DNA of 63,263 bases, taken from the NCBI RefSeq assembly GCF_913776855.1, contig NZ_CAJYQD010000037.1, positions 1 to 63,263 of the forward strand, given 5' to 3'. Position 1 is the stretch's first letter; every line of letters starts with the position of its first letter. Below are positions 26,843 to 38,738 of the stretch, piece after piece. A program made the position numbers and the translations under genes. This DNA is from an uncultured Sphingomonas sp. GTDB lineage: Bacteria; Pseudomonadota; Alphaproteobacteria; Sphingomonadales; Sphingomonadaceae. The notes beneath the pieces were generated by a model that did not search any database, was not told where the DNA came from, and worked only from the letters and a program-made list of their open reading frames with translations.

Positions 26843-27738
26843 GCCAATACCCATCGGTCGGCGACCAGCGCGCCGAACATTGCAAAGAGATACAGGATCG
26901 AAAAGGCGAAGAGCCGCTTTTCGGGCTTCATCCTGTCGTCCTGCCCGGTCGTGCGCGTCGCGACCTGCACCGCCATCACGCCGAACGTCGCGGTCAGCAC
27001 GCAGGCGGCGATGCCATAGATCGCCCCTGTCAGTCCCAGCGGCCACGGCGCCACCGCCACCGCCGCCATCGGGATCGTGTAGAGGCCGATCTGCGTCCGC
27101 GTAACCCGCTCGCCCGCGACCACCGGCAGCATCGGCACGCCGGCATTGGCGTAATCGGTCTTCACGAACAGCGCGAGCGCCCAGAAATGCGGCGGCGTCC
27201 ACAGGAAGACGAGGCTGAACAGCAGGAATGGCAGCAGCGCGACATCGCCGGTCGCCGCCGCCCATCCGATCAGCGGCGGAAACGCCCCCGCCGCACCACC
27301 GATGACGATGTTCTGCGGCGTGCGGCGCTTCAGCCACACGGTATAGACCAGCACGTAGAACAGGATGGAGACGGTCAGGATGATCGCGGCGGGGACATTC
27401 ACCGCCAGCCCCATCAGTACGACCGAGAAGATGGCGAGGCCAACGCCGAAATGCAGCGCCGATTCGCGGTCCATCCGCCCGGCGGGCAGCGGCCGACCCT
27501 GTGTCCGCTTCATCTTGGCGTCGAGATCGGCCTCGTACCACTGGTTCAGCGCACCGGCCGCGCCCGCGCCCAGCGCGATGCACAGCACGGCGGTAAAGCC
27601 CAGCACCGGATGGATCGGCACCGGTGCCGCCAGCATCCCGCACAGCCCGGTGAACACGACCAATGTCATCACCCGCGGCTTGGTCAGGGCCAGGAAGTCG
27701 CGCCAGTCGGCGGGCAGGGTGATCGTCTGGGCGGTCAT
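26839..27738 (-). CDS. ctaB: Protoheme IX farnesyltransferase (heme O synthase)
   Basis: A 299-residue polytopic UbiA-family prenyltransferase that adds a farnesyl group to heme b, the first step toward heme a. The prenyl-diphosphate motif [20 protein letters not shown] and the early [17 protein letters not shown] segment are diagnostic; about nine helices are visible. It begins the second half of the cta cluster and overlaps the 44-residue gene by four bases. Upstream lies a hairpin repeat and then an unrelated three-gene block that separates it from ctaD. Confidence 0.96.
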   Translation of the reverse strand: MTAQTITLPADWRDFLALTKPRVMTLVVFTGLCGMLAAPVPIHPVLGFTAVLCIALGAGAAGALNQWYEADLDAKMKRTQGRPLPAGRMDRESALHFGVGLAIFSVVLMGLAVNVPAAIILTVSILFYVLVYTVWLKRRTPQNIVIGGAAGAFPPLIGWAAATGDVALLPFLLFSLVFLWTPPHFWALALFVKTDYANAGVPMLPVVAGERVTRTQIGLYTIPMAAVAVAPWPLGLTGAIYGIAACVLTATFGVMAVQVATRTTGQDDRMKPEKRLFAFSILYLFAMFGALVADRWVLA

Positions 27739-27807
27739 CGCCGCTGTATAGAGAGTTGTGCGGGCGGGGGAAAGCGGCGTGAGGTTCGCGCCGTCTGCAC
27801 CTCATTT

Positions 27808-27905
27808 TTCATTCCCGCGCAGGCGGGGGGCCATTGTGTCGGGTGCTATCGATCGAACCGCGCCCGTCCCCCCATCCATGCATTCCGGCCTGCGCCGGAA
27901 TGACG
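27808..27905. repeat. Paired hairpin repeat (GNAG-loop family) between ctaB and the TonB receptor gene
   Basis: The left arm reads ATTCCCGCGCAGGCGGGGGG; the complement of the right arm reads CGTCATTCCGGCGCAGGCCG.... Both keep the GCAG loop and most of the stem pairs, with more decay in the left arm. The unit sits exactly at one border of the three-gene block inserted in the oxidase cluster. Confidence 0.78.
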
Positions 27906-27928
27906 AACGGGGGGAGGGCAGGGACCTG

Positions 27929-30223
27929 TTACCGGAACTTGCCCGACAGCGACACGCCCACGATCCGCGGATCGTTGAACACCGCAGCCATATAGTTCTC
28001 GATCACGCCCTTCAGGTTCTTCTCATTCGTGATGTTGCGCGCAAACACCGACAGCTCCCACGCATCCGATGCGGGTGCGTAACCGATCTTCAGCCCCCCT
28101 TCGAAATTGCCGTTCGCCGTGAATTCGGGCGCGCGGTACAGGGTGAACTGGGTATAGCCCTGCAAATTCCAGTCGGTGGCGATGAACACCCGCGACCCGT
28201 CGTTCAGCGGCTGGTCCCAGCGCGCGGTCAGGTCGAGCGTATATTCCGGCGCGTTGGGCAGCGGTTCGCCGTCGATCTGCGCGAAAACGTTGCTGCCGAT
28301 GCGGATCGTCGGGTCCTGCACGGTGCAGACGACCTGCCCGTTCAGCGCGCAGACCTGTGCGAAGACGCGCTTGTCGCGGATCGCCGAATGCAGCCAGCTG
28401 CCGCCCAGACCCAGCGTGAGCTGCGGCACCGGCTTCCAGTCCAGCTCCGCCTCGACGCCGTATGCCTGCGCCTTGTCGGCATTGAACAGCACGCCGTTGC
28501 CGTTCGAATCATTGCCGTTCAGCTGGATGTCCTTGACGCGGTAGCCGAAGACGGTGGCATTCAACCGCAGCGTGTTGTCGAGCAGGTTGCTCTTGAACCC
28601 GGTTTCGAACGATAGAATCGTCTCCGAATCCGCCGAGGTGAAATCGGCGTTGAATACCGCCGACCGCCCCTGGATCGTCGGCCCGCGGAAACCGCGTGCC
28701 ACGCGCGAATAGAGGCTGAGGTCGTCGCTCGCCTTGTACAACAGGCTGACGTCCCAGCTCGGTTCGGTCGACGACAGCTTGACGTCGGTGCGCCCGCGAT
28801 AGGTGACGACGTTCGCGGCGGTATTGGCGGTCTTCACCAGCCGGGTATGCTTGCTATCCTCGGTGATGCGCGCACCGGCGGTCAGCGTCAGCCGGTCGGT
28901 GAAGTCGTAATGCGCCTGGCCGAACGCCGCCCACGACGTGTTCACGTCGCGCAAGCGCACCCAGTTGTTGGGGTTGCGCGCGGCGGTCGTCAGGAAGAAC
29001 CCGCGCTGGTAGAATTCGGTAACGTCGCGATTGTCGAAATAGAAGCCGCCGACCTGGAAACCGAACGGACCGGTGCCGGTCGAGGCAAGGCGCACTTCCT
29101 GCGACCATTGGTCGAGATCGCGGATGTTGCCGCGGCTCTGTCCGAAGCCGTTGGGAACACCATTGACGGGGAACAGCGCCGCCGCGCCGCCATCGGTGTC
29201 GCCCCGGCTCGATCCGCTGGTCGTCTCGTACGCAGTGATCGAGCTGAGCGTCACCGGACCGACATCGAACGCCAACCGCGCCGATGCGCCATAGGTGTTG
29301 TACGCCTGCGGATTGTTATGCCCTTCGTCCAGCGCGACGCGATCGCGCGGGGTCCCCGACACGTCGTTCGATCCGCGCTTGAGCGCCGCACGGTGGAAGA
29401 TGGTCGAGGTGCCTTCGTACCAGCGGGCATGACCCGACAGGTCGAGCGTGATCGCATCGGTCGGCTGCGCGCGGACCTGCACGCGCAGGTTGCGGTCGTC
29501 GAACCCGCCCATCGCGTCCTTCTTGGGCGCCTGTGTCCCGTCCGCGCTGGTGCCGGTATAGGTGTTGTCGACCCAGTCGTCGCGGTGCTGGACCAGCGCC
29601 GACACGCGTACCATCAGCCCGTCGGCGATCGGACCGCCGACGCCCGCGTCGAAGCTGGCGCTGTTGTACGTGCCGTACGACGCCTGCGCGCGGCTCTGGA
29701 ACGTGGCCGACGGGCGGATCGTGTCGAACTTGATGATGCCGGCGGTCGTGTTGCGCCCGAACAGCGACCCCTGCGGCCCGCGCAGCACCTCGACCTGCGC
29801 CACGTCATAGACCGGGTTCGACTTCAGCACGACATGTTCGAGGATCACATCGTCCTGGATGACGGTGACCGGCTGCGACGCGCCGAGATAGAAGTCGATA
29901 TTGCCGAGGCCACGGATGTAGAAGCGCGGGAAGATGCGACCGGTGGTCGTCTCGGCATACAGGCCGGGGATGCGGCCCGACAGCGACAGTAGCGTGTCCT
30001 CGCCGCCCGACTGGAACTGGCGCAGGTCGTCGCCGGTCGCGACACCGACCGACAGCGGCGTGTCCTGCAACCGCTCTTCACGGCGTTCGGCGGTGACGAC
30101 GATCTCGTCCAGCCCGGTTTCCTCCGCGGCGGCGGGCGCGGGAGTCGCGGCGGTCTGGGCGAACGCCGGGCTGGCGAGCGCGATCATGGCGGCGCCAGCG
30201 AGCAGCGGCAAACGTGTCTTCAT
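27929..30223 (-). CDS. TonB-dependent outer-membrane receptor
   Basis: A 764-residue outer-membrane beta-barrel. It has a signal peptide (MKTRLPLLAGAAMIALASPAFA), then a segment like a TonB box (LDEIVVTAERREERLQ). A plug domain of ~120 residues contains VEVLRGPQGSLFGRNTTAG, and the barrel ends in an aromatic C-terminal strand (VSLSGKF). The substrate cannot be read; sequence style is that of the broad siderophore/organic-substrate class common in sphingomonads. ATG 30223 gives a clean signal peptide. It lies downstream of the DUF1501/DUF1800 pair on the same strand but with a 166-base gap, so co-expression is uncertain. Confidence 0.92.
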   Translation of the reverse strand: MKTRLPLLAGAAMIALASPAFAQTAATPAPAAAEETGLDEIVVTAERREERLQDTPLSVGVATGDDLRQFQSGGEDTLLSLSGRIPGLYAETTTGRIFPRFYIRGLGNIDFYLGASQPVTVIQDDVILEHVVLKSNPVYDVAQVEVLRGPQGSLFGRNTTAGIIKFDTIRPSATFQSRAQASYGTYNSASFDAGVGGPIADGLMVRVSALVQHRDDWVDNTYTGTSADGTQAPKKDAMGGFDDRNLRVQVRAQPTDAITLDLSGHARWYEGTSTIFHRAALKRGSNDVSGTPRDRVALDEGHNNPQAYNTYGASARLAFDVGPVTLSSITAYETTSGSSRGDTDGGAAALFPVNGVPNGFGQSRGNIRDLDQWSQEVRLASTGTGPFGFQVGGFYFDNRDVTEFYQRGFFLTTAARNPNNWVRLRDVNTSWAAFGQAHYDFTDRLTLTAGARITEDSKHTRLVKTANTAANVVTYRGRTDVKLSSTEPSWDVSLLYKASDDLSLYSRVARGFRGPTIQGRSAVFNADFTSADSETILSFETGFKSNLLDNTLRLNATVFGYRVKDIQLNGNDSNGNGVLFNADKAQAYGVEAELDWKPVPQLTLGLGGSWLHSAIRDKRVFAQVCALNGQVVCTVQDPTIRIGSNVFAQIDGEPLPNAPEYTLDLTARWDQPLNDGSRVFIATDWNLQGYTQFTLYRAPEFTANGNFEGGLKIGYAPASDAWELSVFARNITNEKNLKGVIENYMAAVFNDPRIVGVSLSGKFR

Positions 30224-30389
30224 CGGTGTTTCCTTCCCTGAAGGACGATCACCTGCCCCATGCACGCGAGGCCGCCCGGCGATTCCCCCGAACCCCCGGA
30301 CGGTGTTGCACCCCTGTGCGGCAGGCCGTCCCTGCCGGCGCGCTAGGCGCGCAATATTTCGTTACGATGACAATCTTTCGCGGATGCGA

Positions 30390-31781
30390 TCAGGCGAAGC
30401 CCTGCGACCAGGTGGATTTGTCGTAATTGCCGATATTGGGCAGCACGGTCGTCAGGTCGCCGTCCGACACCCCGAACCAGCGCGCCAGGGTCGACGAATA
30501 TTGGTCGACCGACATGGTCGGGATCAACCGGCCCTGCCCTACATCGTCATTGGTGTTGTGGCCGATGGCGGGGGGCGTGCCGTAGAATCGCTTGCCCTTC
30601 ACCGCGCCGCCCATGACGAAATGCATCGATCCCCAGCCATGGTCGACGCCATTGCCGTTCGATGCCAGCGTGCGGCCGAAATCGGACCCGGTAAAGGTCG
30701 TCACCTTGTCCGCCACGCCCAGCGCGGCGGTGGTGTCGTGGAACGCCCGCATCGCGGTGGCGAGGCGGCCGAGCAGCGTCGGCTGGATCGTCGCCAGATT
30801 GTCGTGCAGGTCGAAGCTGCCGGTCGATACGAAGAAGACCTGCCGCTTGACGCCCAGGTCGCCCGAAATCGCGATCATCCGTGCGACCATCCGCAGCTGA
30901 TCGGCCAGCGAATTGCCGCTGGGGAACAGGTTGAACTGCGATTCGGGGGCGCCGGCCAACAGGTTGGCCAGCTGGGCCTGCGTATCCATCGCCCGCTTGT
31001 TCACCCGCGCATATTCGGTCGCGAACATGTGCGGGTTCGTTTCGGTCATCATCTGGCGCAGCGTCGCTGCAGCGGCGCTCGACCCGTAGAGCGAGGTCGC
31101 CCCGCGCAACAGCGATACCGGCCCGCCGGTGCCGACATTATACTGGATCGCCTGCCGCCCGGTCAGAAAGACCGCATTGCCCGATGCGTTGATGCACGTC
31201 ATCGTCGCCGACCCGTTGCCCGACTGGTACAGGTCGCCGATCCGCCCGCCCCAACCCGACACCGCGCCTTCGGGGCTGGACGCCTGGAAAAAGCTCTGCT
31301 GGTCGTTGTGGCTGAACAGCTTCGGCGGCAGGCGCACTGACTTGTTCAGATATTGGGCGCGCGTCGTCGGCTGGATCAGCGTGCCGACGTTCAGCGCGAC
31401 CGCCAGCCGCCCGGCATCGAACAGCGGGTTGAGCGGCGCCATGGCGGGGGCAAAGGCATAGGCTCGCCCACCCAGGTCGGCACCCGGCATCAGCGCGGTC
31501 GACTGCAGCGCGTCGCGACCGAACGCCAGTGCGCCGCGCGCCGCCGCGTACAGCGCGTGCGACGTCGGGTCATAGGGGACCAGCGTGTTGTAATGGTCGT
31601 TCCCGCCCTGCAGAAACACGCACACCAGCGCCTTGTAATCGGTGGCGGTGGCCGCCGCCGCCTCGCCGATCGCGCCCAGCGTGGTGGCGAAGGGCGCGGC
31701 GACACCCGCCACCCCCAGCGCGGCGGTGCGCTGCAGAAAGGCGCGTCGCGAGACGTCATGCAGGATCGTCGGAGCGTTCAT
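30390..31781 (-). CDS. DUF1501 exported protein (Tat substrate)
   Basis: A 463-residue secreted protein with a twin-arginine signal (SRRAFLQRTAALGVAGVAAP). Its body matches the DUF1501 family: LVCVFLQGGNDHYNTLVPYD near residue 50, SHNDQQSFFQ, then TTFTGSDFGRTLASNGNGVDHGWG. The fold is thought to be related to alkaline phosphatase/sulfatase-type hydrolases, but no reaction is established. It is translationally coupled to the DUF1800 gene (ATGA overlap), a pairing seen in many bacteria, so the two products probably work together outside the cytoplasm. Confidence 0.9.
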   Translation of the reverse strand: MNAPTILHDVSRRAFLQRTAALGVAGVAAPFATTLGAIGEAAAATATDYKALVCVFLQGGNDHYNTLVPYDPTSHALYAAARGALAFGRDALQSTALMPGADLGGRAYAFAPAMAPLNPLFDAGRLAVALNVGTLIQPTTRAQYLNKSVRLPPKLFSHNDQQSFFQASSPEGAVSGWGGRIGDLYQSGNGSATMTCINASGNAVFLTGRQAIQYNVGTGGPVSLLRGATSLYGSSAAAATLRQMMTETNPHMFATEYARVNKRAMDTQAQLANLLAGAPESQFNLFPSGNSLADQLRMVARMIAISGDLGVKRQVFFVSTGSFDLHDNLATIQPTLLGRLATAMRAFHDTTAALGVADKVTTFTGSDFGRTLASNGNGVDHGWGSMHFVMGGAVKGKRFYGTPPAIGHNTNDDVGQGRLIPTMSVDQYSSTLARWFGVSDGDLTTVLPNIGNYDKSTWSQGFA

Positions 31782-33553
31782 TTCAGCACCAGATAGTCGG
31801 GGGAGGCGAGGGTCAGCAGGATCGCGACCCCCGTGCGGTTCAGCGTGGCGTTGTTCGCGGTCAGCGGGATGCTGTCGACCGCGGCGCGGATCGCGGTCAC
31901 GGTCGCCGTCCGCAACTGTCCGGCGGCAAGGACCAGGTTCACTTCGTCGACCAGCTTCTGGCTGTCCGGGGCGAGGGCCATCATCGGCGCATAGTCCGCC
32001 TTCACGTCACCCGTGCCGCCGCCGACCAGCGACTGCATGTAGTTCACATAGGCGATGTTGGTCTGTTCGCTGGCGATCTGGAATTCGGGCGCGGTCATAC
32101 CCGCCTGCGCCACCGCGGTGCCCGGCGGGGCATAGCCCGGTCGCAGGAAGCCAAAGACGCTGGGCGCACGGCCGATCGACTGGCCAAGGCGCGTCGTGGT
32201 GTTGGTCGTGTCGCCGATCGCCCAGGCATCGCTGGGGGAGGTGACGCCGAACGCGCGCGCCCAGTTGGTCAGCCGCTGGACCGGATCGCGCAACCGGCCG
32301 GCGGTCGTGCTGGCCAGCGCGGCTGCGTCGTCGCGGGCTTCGGGATCGAGCAGGATCGCGCGGATCACCGCCTTCATGTCGCCGCGCACGCCGCTGCCAT
32401 TATTGGCGAAGGCGGCGGCGACCCGCCCGACATAGGCCCGGCTGGGGTTGGATGTCACCATCCGCTGGATCAGCTGCCGCGACACGAACGGCGCGACATT
32501 GGGGTGGCGAAAGAGAATATCGAGCGCGGCATCGATCGCCGCGAACCCCCCGCCCGACACCGTGCTTCCCAGGAAGCTGGCCGATCCGGTTTCGTTGGCG
32601 GAAGCGGTGATGGCCAGCGGCAGCCGCATCCGCTCGGGGGTCGTGTTGTCGTTCGTCGCCAGGTTCAGCCCGGTGAATACGCGCGCCAGTTGCGACACGT
32701 CGTCCTGGGTATAGGTTTCCAGCGGCACGCCGTTCGACGTGCGCACGGTGCCGTCCTGTTCCAGCTGGTAAAGGCCGAGCGTGAACAGCTGCATCAATTC
32801 GCGGGCGTAATTCTCGTCGGGCATCTGGCCGGTCGACGGATTGGCCTTGCGGCTGCCCATGAAGCTCAGGAACGACCCCATCGCCGCATTGCGCGTGATC
32901 GCACCCAGCAGGTCGCGATAGTTGCCGAACGCGTGGTCGAGCAGCAGGTCGTTATACGCCGCCATCGCAAAGGTCTTCCACGACATGTTGATGCCGTTGA
33001 TGCCGATGACGAGGAAGTCGAGCAGCGCCAATGCGACCCGTTGGCGTAGCGGATCGCCCCCGGCGATCGCCTGGCGCCACACGCTGGGGTCATAGCCGTT
33101 CTGGCCGCCGATATTGTTGTTGTTCGTGGCGTCGTTGTAGTTCTTCGACACCAGCCAGTCCCAGTGGCTGGTGTCGCGCGGGCGGGCGAACTGGGCATCG
33201 ATCCAGGCGGCGATGCCGGTGTTGAGGACGGCATCGATCGACGTGCGATTGGCGCCCATCGTCGCCTGCGCGAGGAACCGGCTGGCCCCCTGTGCCGTCA
33301 GTGCGGCGACGGTCGGGGTGGGGCTGGGCGTGGGGGCCGGTGTCGGGGTCGGCGCTGGGACCGAGACGAGGCCGCCGCTGCCGCCGCTCGCGCCGCCGCC
33401 CGAATCGCACGCTGCCAACAGGATGGCCGCACTCAGGACGCCATGGGTTTCGAGTTTCGTCCGCGTTTCGCGTGGCCCGTGATGCTGCCCCCCATCCGGT
33501 TCCGAAACCGCCACCATTTCCATTTCGTCGATGATCGACGGACCGCCTGACAT
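31778..33553 (-). CDS. DUF1800 exported lipoprotein
   Basis: A 591-residue protein. AGGGGA upstream of ATG 33553 decides the start. The N-terminus is unusual: ~37 hydrophilic residues precede a short hydrophobic run and a lipobox-like LLAAC (Cys49), followed by Asp and a Gly/Ser stretch. A Pro-Thr linker (VPAPTPTPAPTPSPTP) then tethers the DUF1800 domain. That domain begins ASRFLAQATMGANRTSID and contains DENYARELMQLFTLG and a C-terminal PSVFGFLRPGYAPPG. Function is unknown; it is coupled with the DUF1501 gene. The lipobox assignment is uncertain because of the long leader. Confidence 0.85.
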   Translation of the reverse strand: MSGGPSIIDEMEMVAVSEPDGGQHHGPRETRTKLETHGVLSAAILLAACDSGGGASGGSGGLVSVPAPTPTPAPTPSPTPTVAALTAQGASRFLAQATMGANRTSIDAVLNTGIAAWIDAQFARPRDTSHWDWLVSKNYNDATNNNNIGGQNGYDPSVWRQAIAGGDPLRQRVALALLDFLVIGINGINMSWKTFAMAAYNDLLLDHAFGNYRDLLGAITRNAAMGSFLSFMGSRKANPSTGQMPDENYARELMQLFTLGLYQLEQDGTVRTSNGVPLETYTQDDVSQLARVFTGLNLATNDNTTPERMRLPLAITASANETGSASFLGSTVSGGGFAAIDAALDILFRHPNVAPFVSRQLIQRMVTSNPSRAYVGRVAAAFANNGSGVRGDMKAVIRAILLDPEARDDAAALASTTAGRLRDPVQRLTNWARAFGVTSPSDAWAIGDTTNTTTRLGQSIGRAPSVFGFLRPGYAPPGTAVAQAGMTAPEFQIASEQTNIAYVNYMQSLVGGGTGDVKADYAPMMALAPDSQKLVDEVNLVLAAGQLRTATVTAIRAAVDSIPLTANNATLNRTGVAILLTLASPDYLVLK

Positions 33554-33756
33554 CGGTATTCCCCTACGCACTCTCCCGTCCGGCGTAGGGCTTCATGGTT
33601 GGGAAATGCTTAACGAGCCGATAAATGTAGACAAAACAGGTTATAACGATGCGCTGGTGCGACAGGTTCCAACGATTCCGGAATAATCATTACGTATTCG
33701 TACTGACCGAAGCCCGTCGTTGCCGTTGCCGCTGTCATCGTACGTTTGCGGATCGA

Positions 33757-33789
33757 CAAACAAAAACGCCCCGGATTGCTCCGGGGCGT
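33757..33789 (-). terminator. Intrinsic terminator after ctaD
   Basis: Read on the minus strand: ACGCCCCGGA-GCAA-TCCGGGGCGT followed by TTTTTGTTTGT. The 10-bp stem plus T-rich tail lies 27 bases after the ctaD stop and should end the ctaC-ctaD transcript before the DUF1800 gene. Confidence 0.92.
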
Positions 33790-33815
33790 CTCTGATGTGG
33801 AACGAATGCTGCGGA

Positions 33816-36678
<2,863 letters not shown>

Positions 36679-36867
36679 CGTGTCGTGTCACCCCGTTAGT
36701 GGGCACGCGGCACGCTTCTTATACGGCGTGGTCGCGTGCTGTGGGCGTTTGGAAACCCTAACCCACCGGGCTATACGCGGCATGTCGCCTGTCCTCAAGC
36801 GATGGTTGCGAACGGGCCGTGCGCGGTACTAGAGCGGCGCGCAAAGGCAATGGGCAGGACGACAGCC

Positions 36868-37449
36868 ATGAACGACGACGCGATCCTCGACGAATTCCGT
36901 GCAGCGGAAGCGCTGTTGGAGGGGCATTTCATCCTGTCGTCGGGCCTCAGGTCCTCGCGCTACCTGCAATGCGCCCGTGTGCTGATGGACCCGCGCCGCG
37001 CCGCACGGCTGTGCGACGAACTGGCCAGCCGCTTCCCCGCCGAGCTGCGCGAACGAATCGACGTCGTGATCTCGCCCGCGATGGGCGGGGTGATCGTCGG
37101 CCATGAAATGGGCCGGTCGCTGGGCGTGAGCGCCATGTTCCTCGAACGGCCGACCGGCACGTTCGAACTGCGCCGTGGGTTCCGCATCGATCCGGGCACC
37201 CGCGTGCTGATGATGGAGGATGTGGTGACCACCGGCCTGTCGTCGCGCGAAGCCATCGCAGCGATCCGGGCGGCGGGCGGCGAGGTCGTGGCCGCCGCGT
37301 CGCTGGTCGACCGGTCGAACGGTTCGGCGGACCTGGGCGTGCCGTTCCTGCCGCTGATCCGGCTGGACGTGCCGAGCTATCACCCCGACGCGCTGCCCGC
37401 CGACCTCGCGGCGATCCCGGCGATCAAGCCGGGGAGCCGGGCGGCATGA
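36868..37449 (+). CDS. pyrE: Orotate phosphoribosyltransferase
   Basis: A 193-residue cytoplasmic enzyme joining orotate to PRPP to make OMP in pyrimidine synthesis. The PRPP-binding motif [18 protein letters not shown], the substrate strand [18 protein letters not shown] and [17 protein letters not shown] are typical of the alphaproteobacterial form. ATG 36868 fits the family N-terminus. The stop overlaps pdxJ (ATGA), giving the conserved pyrE-pdxJ-acpS-lepB order. Confidence 0.94.
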   Translation: MNDDAILDEFRAAEALLEGHFILSSGLRSSRYLQCARVLMDPRRAARLCDELASRFPAELRERIDVVISPAMGGVIVGHEMGRSLGVSAMFLERPTGTFELRRGFRIDPGTRVLMMEDVVTTGLSSREAIAAIRAAGGEVVAAASLVDRSNGSADLGVPFLPLIRLDVPSYHPDALPADLAAIPAIKPGSRAA

Positions 37450-38174
37450 CCGGCCCCTTGCGCCTGGGCGTCAACATCGATCACGTCGCGACGGTGCGTA
37501 ATGCGCGGGGGAGCGGCTATCCCGATCCGGTGCGCGCCGCGCTGCTGGCGGCCGAGCATGGCGCCGACGGCATCACCGCCCATCTGCGCGAGGATCGCCG
37601 CCATATCACCGATGCCGACATCGCCCGGCTGTCGCGCGAACTGACGCTGCCGCTCAACCTCGAAATGGCGGCGACCGAGGAGATGCTGGGCATTGCGCTG
37701 AAGCATCGCCCGCACGCCGCGTGCATCGTTCCCGAAAAGCGCGAGGAGCGCACGACCGAGGGCGGGCTGGACGTCGCCGGGCAGCAGGACAAGCTGGCGC
37801 CTATGGTGCGGGCGCTGGCGGATGCGGGGGTGCGGGTGTCGCTGTTCATCGAACCCGACGCCGCACAGATTGCCGCCGCCGTGGCGCTGGGCGTACCGGT
37901 CGTCGAACTGCACACCGGGCGGTACGCCGAATTGTCGGGCGAGGAACAGGTCGCCGAATTGCGCCGCATTGCCGATGCCGCCGCGCTCGCCGCCAAGAAC
38001 GGGATCGAGGTCCATGCCGGCCATGGCCTGACCTTCGACAATGTGGTGCCGATCGCGGCGATCCCGCAGGTGCGCGAGCTGAATATCGGCCATTTCCTGA
38101 TCGGCGAGGCGATCTTCGGCGGGCTGGGGCCGGTGGTCGCCCGCATGAAGGATCTGATGGAGACCGCGCGGTGA
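37446..38174 (+). CDS. pdxJ: Pyridoxine 5'-phosphate synthase
   Basis: A 242-residue TIM-barrel enzyme that condenses 3-amino-2-oxopropyl phosphate with deoxyxylulose 5-phosphate to make pyridoxine 5'-phosphate. [16 protein letters not shown] at the N-terminus, [17 protein letters not shown] and the C-terminal [16 protein letters not shown] are all diagnostic. It is coupled to pyrE by ATGA and separated from acpS by a 148-base repeat. Its product supports PLP enzymes such as the threonine synthase and threonine aldolase seen here. Confidence 0.97.
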   Translation: MTGPLRLGVNIDHVATVRNARGSGYPDPVRAALLAAEHGADGITAHLREDRRHITDADIARLSRELTLPLNLEMAATEEMLGIALKHRPHAACIVPEKREERTTEGGLDVAGQQDKLAPMVRALADAGVRVSLFIEPDAAQIAAAVALGVPVVELHTGRYAELSGEEQVAELRRIADAAALAAKNGIEVHAGHGLTFDNVVPIAAIPQVRELNIGHFLIGEAIFGGLGPVVARMKDLMETAR

Positions 38175-38180
38175 ACGCGG

Positions 38181-38318
38181 ATTCCTCCCCGGCACGGGGA
38201 GGGGGACCAGCCGCAGGCTGGTGGAGGGGGGCGTCCTCCTCTACAACGGTTGCGACCGGGGACACCCCCCTCCACCACCGCTGCGCGGCGGTCCCCCTCC
38301 CCGTGTCGGGGAGGAATT
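38181..38318. repeat. Long inverted repeat (CCTCCCCG family) between pdxJ and acpS
   Basis: The outer arms ATTCCTCCCC and GGGGAGGAAT pair, with further pairing of GGAGGGGGACC against GGTCCCCCTCC and of CCACC-type segments closer in. Each side also folds on itself, for example CTCCCCGGCACGGGGAG on the left and CTCCCCGTGTCGGGGAG on the right. The right tip provides GGGGAGG just upstream of the acpS start. It shares its core with 21921-21953 and 43007-43027. Confidence 0.85.
38309..38315 (+). promoter_or_regulatory. acpS ribosome binding site formed by repeat end
   Basis: GGGGAGG ends eight bases before ATG 38323. It is the terminal arm of the inverted repeat 38181-38318. If the RNA hairpin forms, this site would be paired and hidden. 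Confidence 0.65.
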
Positions 38319-38322
38319 GCGT

Positions 38323-38730
38323 ATGATCCTCGGCCTCGGCTCCGACCTCTGCAATATCGAGCGCATCCAGGTGTCGCTCGACCGGTTCGGCGACCGCTTC
38401 GTCCAGCGGGTCTTCACGCCCGTGGAACAGGCGAAGGCCGAGAAGCGACCCTTCACCCGCGCAGGCACGCTGGCGAAGCGCTTCGCTGCCAAGGAAGCGT
38501 TTTCCAAGGCGGTCGGCACCGGTTTTTCGCGCGGCGTGTTCATGCGCGACATCGGCGTGGTCAACGCGCCATCGGGGGCGCCGACGCTGCACCTGACCGG
38601 TGGTGCGAAAGCACGGCTTGACGCGATGACGCCCGAGGGCCACGTCGCAGTGGTGCATCTGACGATGACCGACGACCATCCCTGGGCCCAGGCGTTCGTC
38701 ATCATCGAGGCGTTGCCCAGGGTAGAGTAG
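38323..38730 (+). CDS. acpS: Holo-[acyl-carrier-protein] synthase
   Basis: A 135-residue enzyme that transfers the 4'-phosphopantetheine arm of CoA to acyl carrier protein, activating fatty-acid synthesis. Magnesium and substrate motifs are present: [13 protein letters not shown] at the N-terminus and [18 protein letters not shown] in the middle. Length is normal. ATG 38323 is chosen because the longer frame upstream is translated repeat. lepB follows eight bases after the stop. Confidence 0.95.
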   Translation: MILGLGSDLCNIERIQVSLDRFGDRFVQRVFTPVEQAKAEKRPFTRAGTLAKRFAAKEAFSKAVGTGFSRGVFMRDIGVVNAPSGAPTLHLTGGAKARLDAMTPEGHVAVVHLTMTDDHPWAQAFVIIEALPRVE

Positions 38731-38738
38731 GACGTTTG

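Noticed and set aside
27929..30223. The TonB receptor as the xyloglucan transporter
   Set aside because: It lies about 15 kb away in another transcript with unrelated neighbours; nothing in the sequence links it to the glycosidases.
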